From contig JACKFH010000016.1 of the NCBI GenBank assembly GCA_020632575.1, positions 18,662 through 82,661 of the forward strand: a stretch of 64,000 nt of DNA, read 5' to 3'. This DNA is from Candidatus Omnitrophota bacterium. GTDB taxonomy: Bacteria > Hinthialibacterota > Hinthialibacteria > OLB16. Position numbers and translations under genes: made by a program. Positions 1 to 10,000 of this stretch are shown piece after piece; position 1 is the stretch's first letter; each line of letters opens with the position of its first letter. A model generated the notes under the pieces. It did not search any database and had not been told where the DNA came from. It was given only the letters and a program-made list of their open reading frames with translations.

Positions 1-2568
1 TGTTGGGTTGGGGGAGGATAACGAGAAAAGGAGTTGGCCCGTTCGGCCATTGAAAACATAGGCTTTGCCGGAGTCATCCAAGCCGTCCACAGAATCTTCG
101 CCGGGGGCCCCAACGATGGCTTCGCCGCACCCATCGCCATCGAGGTCCGAGATTCCGGAAACGCTCCACCCGAATTGACTGTCGTTTTCCTCCTCTGGCG
201 AACTCAATTCCCTCAATAACATCCCAGTTGAACCATCAAAAATAAAAGCGCTTCCCACGTCCTCAAAGACCGCTCCCGTTCCGAACGCCCCCGCGAGAAT
301 GTCGCCTCGCCCATCGCCACTGACATCGGGGAGTCCGGATACGCTTGAGCCAAAATAGGCGTAATCTCCCAGATTCGGGGGAATCAGTGTCCGGAGATGG
401 TTGCCAGTTAGACTGTTGTAAACATGGATAACCCCGCTTCTCTTCGCAAAACGTGTTGCCGACTCCACCGGGGAGCCGATCAGAATATCCTCAAAACCAT
501 CGCCATCCAGATCGGGGCAAGAAGAAACGGATTTGCCAAAATCTTCCAGACTTCCGCAACACCATGTTAGCAAAAGTGAATCTAGCTCTCGAACGATTTC
601 AAGGCTCGAGCCATCGAGTACGTAGGCGGCATGCGGGAGGTGAGAATCGCTTTCGGGAGCGCGGACTATGATTTCTCCGAGCCCATCTCCGGTCAGATCC
701 TCAATGCCATCCAAGGCCGCGCCGAAATGCCCATGAGGCCAGGATTGGGGGCTGGTCCTTGAGGCCAACTGCGTTCCCGACGCGGCGTCGAAGATCGCGA
801 CCCTGCCCTCGAACCGCTCGCCAACGCTGGGATTGCCCACGGCGACTCTTGGATGGACCGCGGAGGATGCGGCTGAGACGACTGCAATGGAGTATCCGAA
901 GTAGTCGGATTCCTCGACAACTTCTCTTTCCATGATCAGTATGGAGGGATCGAACCAAGAACCATTCAATCGAGTTCGTTTAATCGATCGATAGGCTCCC
1001 CCCAGGGTTACCGTAAAAACCGCTTCCTTCGCTCCAATCGACGTTGGTTCGAATTCGATTTCGAACTCTCGTGACTCGGTGGGCATGAGCGGTTCCGTAC
1101 TAGGTGAACCGATAACCCTGAAGGCGTTTGGATTTTCCCCCTCTATTTGGAATGGCGCGCCATTGAATCTAATGGGCGCTGTGTCTTGGTTGGTAAGCGA
1201 GACCCGCAAGGTGTGAGGCGGGCCCTCGTGAAGATTGTGTGCGCCAAAGTCATGGTGCGTGGGTTCGTACTCCGCTTGGATTGAGAGGTACAAATGGACT
1301 CTCCCAGATACCAAACCGCCCTCGGGTTCTCCGACCACCACTTCCCCCAATCCATCGCCATCGGTGTCCGGAACCCCATCGATCACCGCTCCGAAACTTG
1401 GATTGCTAAACTGGTTAAAGAAAATGGAATGGACTTCCCTGGTATCGGAATCAAACACATAGACGCTTCCTCCGAAAGCAGAGTATTGACCGGCCCGGTC
1501 ATCTCCACTAATCGCGAAATCATCGATTCCATCGCCGGTCATATCAGGGGTTTGAGAGACAGTGTAACCGAACAGTCCGTTCTCCCTCGGATAGGGCGAA
1601 ACGATTTCATTAAGAACCTCTCCCCCCGAACCGCTAAAGAGATACGCCCGTCCCGCCAGTTCGAGTTCTTCTGGGCCCAATTCACAACAGGCGCCGACAA
1701 CAAAATCTCCCCGGTCGTCGGAATTCACATCGGCGAGGCCAGACACCGAATTTCCGAATTCACCATTTGAGGTTGGGTTGGGCGATTCGAGACGGCGCAG
1801 ATGCTGACCGGTCGCGCCATCGAAAACATGAACAGCTCCCCAAACCAGATCACCGGCCAGGGGCTCTCCAACCAGAATATCCCATTTCCGATCGCCGTTC
1901 ACATCCGGGACTTCGGATAGAGAAAATCCAAACGCTTTATTAGGCGCTGGAGCGTCCGACTCCAATTCCCAAATAACGTCCCCCGTGGCTCCATCCATCA
2001 CATATGCACGGCCGATGACGTTGTACTCGGTAAACCTCGACCCGGGCGCCCCGGCCAGGATTTCTCCGGAACCATTCATGTTCAGGTCGGGAATGGAACC
2101 GAGATAGCCTCCAAATCCATCCTCCCCTTCATTCGTCGGAGGATCGATTGTAAGTAGCGGATCTCCGGTCGCGCCACTGAAAACAAACACCTTCCGCATG
2201 GACTCCGAGCCGATTGCAAGATCCAGAATCGAATCCCCATTTACATCCGGAACACCGGCCACAGAGACGCCAAACTCCCCATCCTCAATTTGATCTGGCG
2301 ATTCGATGATTCGGATCACTTGCTGACTCGAGCCATCCATGAGATACACTCTCCCGACCGAGTCCTTGCCGCCTACTGATTCGTAAGGTGCACCGATCAT
2401 TAAGTCGCCGCTGCCGTTCCCATTCATATCGGGCAGTCCTGCAACAATGCTTCCAAAGCCTCCGTCCGGCGAGGGCGCGGGGGAAGTGAAATCGATTACT
2501 TGAGCGAAACAATTAAAGGGGAGAATGAGGAGTGAAGCCCTCAATGCCAACCAGAAGCCTTGATCCAT
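1..2568 (-). CDS. FG-GAP repeat (integrin-alpha-like propeller) secreted protein with an internal Hydin-type Ig domain; 3' end outside window
   Basis: The minus frame from the ATG at 2568 stays open to base 1 (at least 856 codons), so the C-terminus is missing. Residues 1-22 form a signal peptide ending near CFAQ. At least seven FG-GAP units follow, recognisable by calcium-binding cores such as DMNGNGSGDLMIG and DVNGDSILDLAIG, spaced about 57-63 residues. Residues ~436-536 form an ASPM/SPD-2/Hydin-like Ig domain (NQDTAPIRFNG ... REFEIEFEPTSIG). Four more FG-GAP units (for example DLDGDGFEDILIG) follow to the edge. GGAGG lies 8 nt before the start. The family folds as beta-propellers used in adhesion or as scaffolds; I infer cell-surface or secreted localisation. 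The ligand is unknown. Confidence 0.85.
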   Translation of the reverse strand, partial: MDQGFWLALRASLLILPFNCFAQVIDFTSPAPSPDGGFGSIVAGLPDMNGNGSGDLMIGAPYESVGGKDSVGRVYLMDGSSQQVIRIIESPDQIEDGEFGVSVAGVPDVNGDSILDLAIGSESMRKVFVFSGATGDPLLTIDPPTNEGEDGFGGYLGSIPDLNMNGSGEILAGAPGSRFTEYNVIGRAYVMDGATGDVIWELESDAPAPNKAFGFSLSEVPDVNGDRKWDILVGEPLAGDLVWGAVHVFDGATGQHLRRLESPNPTSNGEFGNSVSGLADVNSDDRGDFVVGACCELGPEELELAGRAYLFSGSGGEVLNEIVSPYPRENGLFGYTVSQTPDMTGDGIDDFAISGDDRAGQYSAFGGSVYVFDSDTREVHSIFFNQFSNPSFGAVIDGVPDTDGDGLGEVVVGEPEGGLVSGRVHLYLSIQAEYEPTHHDFGAHNLHEGPPHTLRVSLTNQDTAPIRFNGAPFQIEGENPNAFRVIGSPSTEPLMPTESREFEIEFEPTSIGAKEAVFTVTLGGAYRSIKRTRLNGSWFDPSILIMEREVVEESDYFGYSIAVVSAASSAVHPRVAVGNPSVGERFEGRVAIFDAASGTQLASRTSPQSWPHGHFGAALDGIEDLTGDGLGEIIVRAPESDSHLPHAAYVLDGSSLEIVRELDSLLLTWCCGSLEDFGKSVSSCPDLDGDGFEDILIGSPVESATRFAKRSGVIHVYNSLTGNHLRTLIPPNLGDYAYFGSSVSGLPDVSGDGRGDILAGAFGTGAVFEDVGSAFIFDGSTGMLLRELSSPEEENDSQFGWSVSGISDLDGDGCGEAIVGAPGEDSVDGLDDSGKAYVFNGRTGQLLFSLSSPNPT

Positions 2569-2990
2569 GGATGAAACCTCCAAATAGAGGCGCTACCGGA
2601 CGGTAATTGAACCAATTCATTGGAGATAATATCTTCTATTTCGTATATTGTCAATATTGTGCTTAGATTTAGACAGTATAATGCTCGTAGGAAATATCGA
2701 AACATTTCTGTGGCATTCTCCAACCATATTGGACTGACCGTCTTTAGGAAGTGGGAAGCCCTGAAGAAGCCGAGATGGTGCGGGACAATGTCACGAGCTA
2801 GCTCAACAGAATCTTGTCGGGTTGGATGAAGCAATGGCGATGTTTGGGCATCACGGCCGTTGGGTCGAGTGGTAAAAAGAGCGGGAAGACTAGGGTTAAG
2901 TTTTCCCCATTTCGGGTTTTAAGAATTGGCACAAAGCGAGTCACTCCGACCTTTTGAAGATCCGCTTGACTCCCCTCTTCCTCTCTCGAA
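2569..2990. other. Intergenic region, AT-rich near the promoter
   Basis: This 422-base stretch separates the dockerin-type gene from the FG-GAP gene. Apart from the promoter at 2626-2654 I see no convincing gene, hairpin or repeat. The short open frames here have no ribosome-binding site or recognisable product. Confidence 0.6.
2626..2654 (-). promoter_or_regulatory. Sigma70-type promoter for the FG-GAP gene
   Basis: On the minus strand a perfect TTGACA (2649-2654) is followed after exactly 17 bp by TATTAT (2626-2631, five of six matches). AT-rich sequence lies upstream. Predicted transcription would start near 2619, leaving a leader of about 50 nt before the ATG at 2568. This is the best consensus promoter in the window. 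Confidence 0.7.
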
Positions 2991-3947
2991 TTAATTCTTG
3001 ATTGAATTTAATAGTTTCAAGAGATCCGGGTGGTTGATGACATTGTCCCGGTTAAGGTCGGTTTGCGGTTTGGGAATGCTGGGCGAACTGTAATACCAAC
3101 TCAGCAACAGCAAATACAGGTCATTGTGGTCGATGACCCCATTGCTATCCAAGTCGGGGTCGGGGGATCCGGTCAGCACCGACCTGCCGAGAAGATTTCG
3201 ATCCGCGTCTCCACCGCCGGTGCGAACCTGGAAGACATCCTCGATCGACGGGCTGCTGGTGGATGGTTGGAATCTGACCGGGACGACAAGGGTTTCTCCC
3301 GCTCCAAGGTTGACTGCCACTTCGATGACGGGAACGCCCCCCTCGATTAGATCGTAATCGCCGGAATTCTGCAGCCGGGCTGTTCCTGTAAAGGCTTCGG
3401 TGCCGACATTGTAGATCTCGAACGATTTCTCGGCTTGCCCGCCGAGCTGGACAAAACCGAAATTGATCGAGGGAGAAACGGAAACTTGAGGACCCGTGGG
3501 GCTGACCAAGATCGATAGTGGGCCAATCAGATCTAATCGCATGGGCTCATAGGGCTCGTTCAGCAATTTCACTTCGCTGTTCGCTTTGGCATTGACCGGG
3601 GCCCCATTGTAGAACGCGGTGAGGTTGTAGGTTTTGGAATTCCCGAACTCGAGCGTGGCGACCGTGTCCGAGACTGGACCCCTTTCAAGGGGGATGATCG
3701 CGAAGAATGTGATGTCCGAGGCAAAGGCTCCAACAAAGGCTTCCACCTGGACTGTGTCTCCGCCCCCCACGGGGGTGAAATCGAATCGAAGCGAACCGCT
3801 CGAGACCGGGAGTCCGGAAGTCGTTTGTAATTCTCCGAGAATGATGATTGGAGGTTCGGGAAGGCCGGCCCACGAACCGGTCGTTCCGAAGCAAAGAACG
3901 ATCCCGATAAGCATGATTTTCAGCGAGCCCCTTTTCTTTCGATCCAT
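2991..3947 (-). CDS. Secreted Hydin-like/choice-of-anchor protein with C-terminal dockerin-like module
   Basis: This is a 318-residue exported protein. A basic start (MDRKKRGSLK) and hydrophobic core ending at SWAG make a signal peptide. Residues ~28-140 resemble a beta-sandwich with no named family. Residues ~150-255 look like an Ig-like ASPM/SPD-2/Hydin domain (FGFVQLGGQAEKSFEIYN). The last ~55 residues contain two EF-hand-like loops, DLDSNGVIDHNDL and DLNRDNVINHPDL, the duplicated-loop pattern of a type I dockerin. Start 3947 has AAGGA about 7 nt upstream. An alternative ATG at 4010 overlaps the stop of the upstream gene (ATGA), which would allow translational coupling but gives a poor, very long n-region. 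No cohesin is visible in the window, so the dockerin partner is unknown. Confidence 0.75.
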   Translation of the reverse strand: MDRKKRGSLKIMLIGIVLCFGTTGSWAGLPEPPIIILGELQTTSGLPVSSGSLRFDFTPVGGGDTVQVEAFVGAFASDITFFAIIPLERGPVSDTVATLEFGNSKTYNLTAFYNGAPVNAKANSEVKLLNEPYEPMRLDLIGPLSILVSPTGPQVSVSPSINFGFVQLGGQAEKSFEIYNVGTEAFTGTARLQNSGDYDLIEGGVPVIEVAVNLGAGETLVVPVRFQPSTSSPSIEDVFQVRTGGGDADRNLLGRSVLTGSPDPDLDSNGVIDHNDLYLLLLSWYYSSPSIPKPQTDLNRDNVINHPDLLKLLNSIKN

Positions 3948-4006
3948 TTCCATTTCCTTTCGTCTCTCGTCCATCATTCCGTGCAAGTTTGTCTTTCGGA
4001 TATTCA

Positions 4007-7000
4007 TCATTCTGTCGCTTTCCCCGAGGTGTAGGCATAGGTTTGGAAGAAAATCAAAATGTCTTTGATCCCCTCGCCGGGAGCCCCACTCCCATAAATG
4101 AAGCGATCGAGACCCTGGTCGGGATTCGAAACCAAGTTGCTGCCCGGAATGATGAGCAACCACCTTGTGTTCCAGACCGATCGACCGATCAGGCGATTGT
4201 CGGAGACCACTTCGTTCTGGTTGAAGGAGCCCCCATCATGGTAGGCGCGGAAATCTCCAAAGCGGCGCGGTCGCCCAAAATCGGATTGACCTCCAAAGTT
4301 GTCTAGAGAAGGCAACCAATCGCGATTCCCCATCAGGGAGAGCGAGTTGAGCGGGAATGGGACCGGTATCACTTGGTCGTTGATTAACCACTCACGAGGC
4401 TCCCCGATCTCCACAGTGGGAACTCGAAGGACATCGGCTCCGGCCGGGACAAGAAACACCCTCGGGGTCTGGGTGAGTCCATTGGCTGTCGCGGTGCTGT
4501 TGTAATTGTTGAACCAGACTCCGACCGATCGGATCTTGGTCGCGAAATTGGAAGTTGAATAATTGCTATCTCCACCGGAAAGGGGCCATCCGAAAAAGTT
4601 CAATCCATTTTGGATTGTCGTCTCGATCGGAATCACGATCCCTGGCTGGGGATTCGGGGAGTTGACGATGACTCGGAGGGGATCGCAGTAGCGACGGAAA
4701 TCCTCATTGCTTCGAAGGTCTTCAACCCGATGAGATTCGAGGACTTCTTGCCAAGTGAGATCGGAGGACTCGCCAGTTCCGGCGACCCGAAACAGTTCCT
4801 GTCGGAGAGAAAACCGATTGGTCTCGGTCTGCGGATTGTTGAAACCGAGCTGTCCCTCCAGGACCGCGAAGTTTTGATTCATTCGAGCAAGGATGTCGGA
4901 CAAGCCCCTTCCAACTAAAGGTTCTCCATCCTGCATTTGTCCGATGGTGCGTTCCCGAATGATGCTCGAGAAGAAATTCTCCCCTGATTGGTTATCGGCT
5001 CCGAGCAGATTGGTCTCAAAATCGTAGGCCTTTGCGGCGAGATAGATGTATTGAACGGAGAGATCGAATTGAGCCCGATATTTTTGAAGGGCGTCATTGC
5101 GGAACACGCGGAACGCCATGTCCTTGTACCGGTAGTTGCTGACATCGGCCGCGGTCTGTTGACGGAACCGGGTCCGATCCTCGAGCAGGCGTTGCCCCTT
5201 CGCGATGGCGGCAAGGTAGCGACCGGAGGCCTGACGGACATCCTCCATCCGGCTATAAACCTCAACCTCGATATTGTTCAGATTCCGTATCTTGGCCTGC
5301 AGTTCGCTTACACGAGTGCGGGCTTCAAGATTGTTGCTCAGGAGTTGAACGTTGATTTCCGCTTGTGCGCCAACCAGATCCTTGGATTGTTCGAACCGGA
5401 GCTCGGCCAGAGAGAAAGCGTCCGAAGCGGCGGAGAATCCTTCGGCGATAACAACACCGCCCAGTTTGATCGCGGACCTCGCGACCGAAGTCAGGTCGCC
5501 ACCGTTCGAGGTTCCCGCCAAGAAATTGTCGGGCAGCGCCTCGGCAATGGCATCCGCTGATTTCTCGGCAAGTCTCGCGCCCATCTGGAAGTTGAGTTGA
5601 AGAGAACGCATACCCGCGATGGCAATGTCCAAGGCCGTCTTCTCCGCGAGAGCGCCCCACTGAATCGCGATTTGCGCGCCTGTGATGTTGTAGAACGACC
5701 GAAGCAATCGGGCCGTGGACTCGATATCGTTCAGACCTTCATCGTAGTCTCCGATGCTGTTTTTCAGTTTCAGTGTCGCTTGGAGAAGGTCGCTCCGAGC
5801 CAATTGGATTTCGCCAGGCGCCTTTCGGGGCAGAGTGAATTCGCGCGGTTTGATCAACCCATAACCGGGGACTCGATTAAATTCGACCGGCTCGCTTGGA
5901 ATTGTCGTGAGGACACCGTTGGTTGGGTTCACTGTCGGGACATTGAAGGTGACCGAAAAACGGTCGCCTTCGGGAAGGTCGAAACCAAGGACATCCTCTG
6001 AATCGACATAGGAGAAATGATAGAGATCGGGTCCGATGTAGTTGATTCCGTAAACGTCCCCGGTGACTGGGTTTCTATCCTCCGGGTAGGGATAGCCGAA
6101 GAGTTCGATCAGTCGGTTGTTGAAGTCCGCCTCACGGTCATCGACATTGTTGTTGAATTGAACCTCTTGATCCTGGTTTCGTCGAAGGCTGTTTCCGAAC
6201 TGGTTAGCGTGATTGAAAACGACGACCGCGTTATCGAGCATTTGAACCGCCCGGTCATAGATCTGCGAAAAATGGGTTTTCCCGGCGGCAATGTCCGAGG
6301 GGCTGATATCGAAAGGCACCACATTTTTGCTCAGTCCGAGCGGGTTCAATCCGGCGTCCGCCTCATCGAGTTTGTTTTGGATTTGCTCGGCGAGATCGGG
6401 GAGTTCACGGAGTTCGGCGACCGTGGTCCGGTCCACTTGGCGAAGGGTCCCCTCATGCTCGGGGTTTTCATCCACAGCGGGCAACCTTGAATCCGCCGTT
6501 AACCAATCGAACTGCGCTCCCATGTGAGCTCGACGAGCCCACTCGGTCACCCCCCAATGTCGATCGCCAACTGGGTCCGGGTAACCCATCCATTGGAACG
6601 ATGGATTCTCCTGGTATTGCTCGCGATAGGTGAGATTGAGGATCTCGACCCCGGCTTTCGCCTTGGCGGACGCCGCTCGCGCGAACTTGCGTTCGTGCGC
6701 GAAACTCACCGTGATCGGGGTTTGGTTGACCAGGACGGCCTCGCTGCGAATCGGCCAATTGAAAGACTGGTTCCGAAGGAGATCGTAATAGAATTTGATG
6801 GCGGTCAAATAGTGGCCATAGGCGTCCCCATGCCCCTGAGGGAACATGATCCGGGCGTCTTCCTCATCGATGAAACCATCGGAGTTCTTGTCGACAATGT
6901 TGTAATTGTTGCGGTAAGCCACGGCGCCATCGCCCAAGGTGAAATTCCAGAACAAGCGATTGAAGACTGGCGCGTTCTCGATCGAAGTGTCGCGATCGTC

Positions 7001-10000
7001 ACGTCCACGAAGCAGGGTCATCTCTTCGAAGAGGAGGGAATTCTCGTTGGTTGGCAGTTGGTCCTGGAAGGCGAACATCGCGCTGGCGTTTGCCATCGTG
7101 TTGATGTCGATCGCGATGGTCGGGTCGGCGGCGTCCTGGTAGGCCTCATTGCCGAGAAGCATGTAGAAGTCGGCAAGATTGCCGGCCATGAGGATCAAGG
7201 CCTGGTCGGCGGGGGGGTATTCGATTCCGAGATCCACGGTGAAACTTTTTCCGCGGAAAAGAACCGCTTGGTAGAGTTCGATCAAGCCGAGGCTGTTGAG
7301 GTGATCGGGGTTACAGGAGAAGGCGACCACATCGCTGTAGGGTTCGCCCAGCTGCTCCAGCATGCCCACATAAGTGGCCACACGAGAATCGGTGAAGTCC
7401 TTGATCCGTTGATCGAATGGGTTGATGCCTCGTTTGACACGTTTGATCCAACCCTCGGCCAGCTGCGCGCTGGTGTATTCGCTCTCCACCACCATGCCGC
7501 AAGCCTCCGAATAGCCGCGTGTTTTAACTCGGAACCAGTTGTCGGTGAGAGTCCGAATGTTCGCTCCCTTGACCACGATTTCATTTTGCCCTTGAACCCA
7601 ACCGGTCGCGTTGTTCCTGAGCGGATCGATGTAATCGCTCCATGGGTTCTGGGGATTCACCGCCGGGCTATCCGGATCGACATCATCGAAATCGTCGGGA
7701 TTGTCTCCGACCGCCACCTGCCAGTAAAACTCGAGATCGCCGCAGTCGCCTCCGCAATCGCCGGTCCATCGCAAGGTGATCTGCTCATCGAATGGGCAAT
7801 CCGGCGCGACCACTTGGATGCTTCCCACGTGAGGCGGACAACCCACGCGCAGCACCTCGACCACAACCGGTTCCGAAACATCGGCTCGACCGTTGTACCC
7901 GATTACAATCCACCCGGGTACCATCGAGGGGCCGCTGGAAATGGCCAGTCCCCAATCGGAACTATCCGGAGCGGCGATATCGCCGACCCCGCTCATGCCC
8001 TCCTGTTGGCTCTCCAGGTAGAGGGCGTCGATAGCGTCGCGGAACTCCTGATGGTTCGCTTTGCTGAAGGTGTTCTTGATCAGATCGCGGTCGGCGGCCG
8101 ACATGATTCCGATCAATTGTTGGGATTCAACTCCAAGGAATTGAAGTTGCTGAGTGACCGAATCGTATTTGAGCCGAGCCTGGATGTGGGGCGGAAGCAT
8201 CGCGGCTGTGGCGAGATAATCGTCCGGCAATTCATCGAGCGTGACCATCGAGGGTTTCCAGGGGAAGATCAGAACCGCGCCCGCTTCGTTGTAGAGGACC
8301 TCCGCGAGCTTGAACCCGCTTCGATCGCGAGTCTGTCCAATGTCCAAAGTCGTGTAGACATCGGGACCGGAGAGCGGCGGATTGAGAACAGGATCGGAGG
8401 GAATCGTCGGCCAACCCACATGGTAGGAGACATCAATGGGATCCCCGGTTCCATCGTCGAGCCAAGGCATGCACCCTTCCCCTCGCCAGTTCTCGTAGAA
8501 TTCGGTGAGAAGTTCGAGGGTCCCGTCCATTCCATCTCCGCCTCGCGAGAACCAGAGATTTCCTCGGCGGTCGTTCCAGACATACTCCTTGGTGGGCATG
8601 CTGACCACAGTGTTTTCGGGGCAGTAGCTCAGGGCGAGCCCCAGGGGGGACGGGGGGATGACGACCTGTCCGACCTGACGCGGGTAATCGAAAGTGCAGG
8701 GTCCATTGGTTTGATCGTCGCAGGGGCATCCGGGAATGTTGCTTCCCGATGCCGCCTCACGGGTGACTCGGACCACATCGAATTCCCATTCGCCCCCCTG
8801 ATCTTGGTCTTGGTACCGCACCAAAACATACGGATCGGATGCGCCTGTGGGGTTGATGGGCGAATTCAAATCGTCCCGTGCGGCCAGGATGGTGTCCCCG
8901 GGATTCGTGTTCCAGATGGCGTGTTCCTCGTTCGGATTATACCCCGGGAGGCTGGGATTCTCTTGCTCGTAGATGGTCGGGTTCACGTACTTCGTCGGGG
9001 AGAAAGGCCCGGACCCCTCCTGATTGGCGATGATAATGCAGCGGTCGGGAGTTGTTGGCCAATCGCAATCGTAGACAACCGGACGAACCGGCCAGCAGAC
9101 ATCGGTCGGGTTTCCTTGTCGCGAAAGCCCCATCTCGTACCACCACATTTCGATCTGTCCGCGGTTAATCGGGAAAACCCGTCCCGTCTTGGTTTCGGAA
9201 TCATAAACCTCACCCATGGGGTCGTAGTTCGCGGCCTCGCCATCGAACAGATAACCATCGTTGCAGGTTGAGTCATGTGTGGCGTCTGTGATCACCTCGC
9301 CGACATCCCAAGGAACCTGGACCTGATGTTTGGAATGGTCCTCCGTCAACACCACGTCGAAGTTCGTAGTCTCGCCAACCCCCTTGGTGTTGCCGTCGGT
9401 GTACCGGACCACCGAAAGCCCCTCCGAGGTGGTGGTGAAGAGTCCCGCGTTCATGATTGCGTGCGTAGGGGGATCCTGGTAGGCGATCTGGACAAGCGAG
9501 TGGGAAGTCATGTCCACCGCGGGCGCTTCAGGGCCACGAACATTGAGCTGAGGATCCGAGGGCCACACAGCGGTGTAACGCGACAATTCACAGTACCAGC
9601 AGACCTCGGCGATATCGGCGTTTCCTTCCACACCTTGGCCCGGTTTCGGCCAATAGATCTCGATATCGCTTGAATTGACAGTTGGCCGGATGCCAAAAAC
9701 ATGCGACTGAGTCGGCCCGGCGTTCACCTGCTGATAGACATAAGCGGTTCCGCCCAATAACCCTCGGGTGACTTGCGGCTTGCACCCGTTGTCAATGAGA
9801 GTGGAATCGATGGGAAGAATCCGGTCTCCGACAATCGTTTCACGGATATTCGGCGTGTTCGCCTTGACCGCCACGGATTCGAATGCGAGCGGTCTCCCCG
9901 GATCCGGTTGGTCGGATCGGACCCGATACTCCAGAACGAATAAGCCGGCTTTCTGCGCGCGGAGGATCGTTTGAGAACCGACCCCAACCTGCTCCGTGTA

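Noticed and set aside
3948..4163. Longer N-terminus for the dockerin-type protein
   Set aside because: It would overlap the end of the giant gene, and the translation lacks a signal peptide; ATG 3947 has both a ribosome-binding site and a signal sequence. The ATGA overlap at 4007-4010 keeps a coupled start possible.
6524..9271. 915-codon open frame on the plus strand
   Set aside because: It is antisense to the giant beta-helix gene, shows no domain or signal peptide, and arises from the codon bias of the real minus-strand gene.
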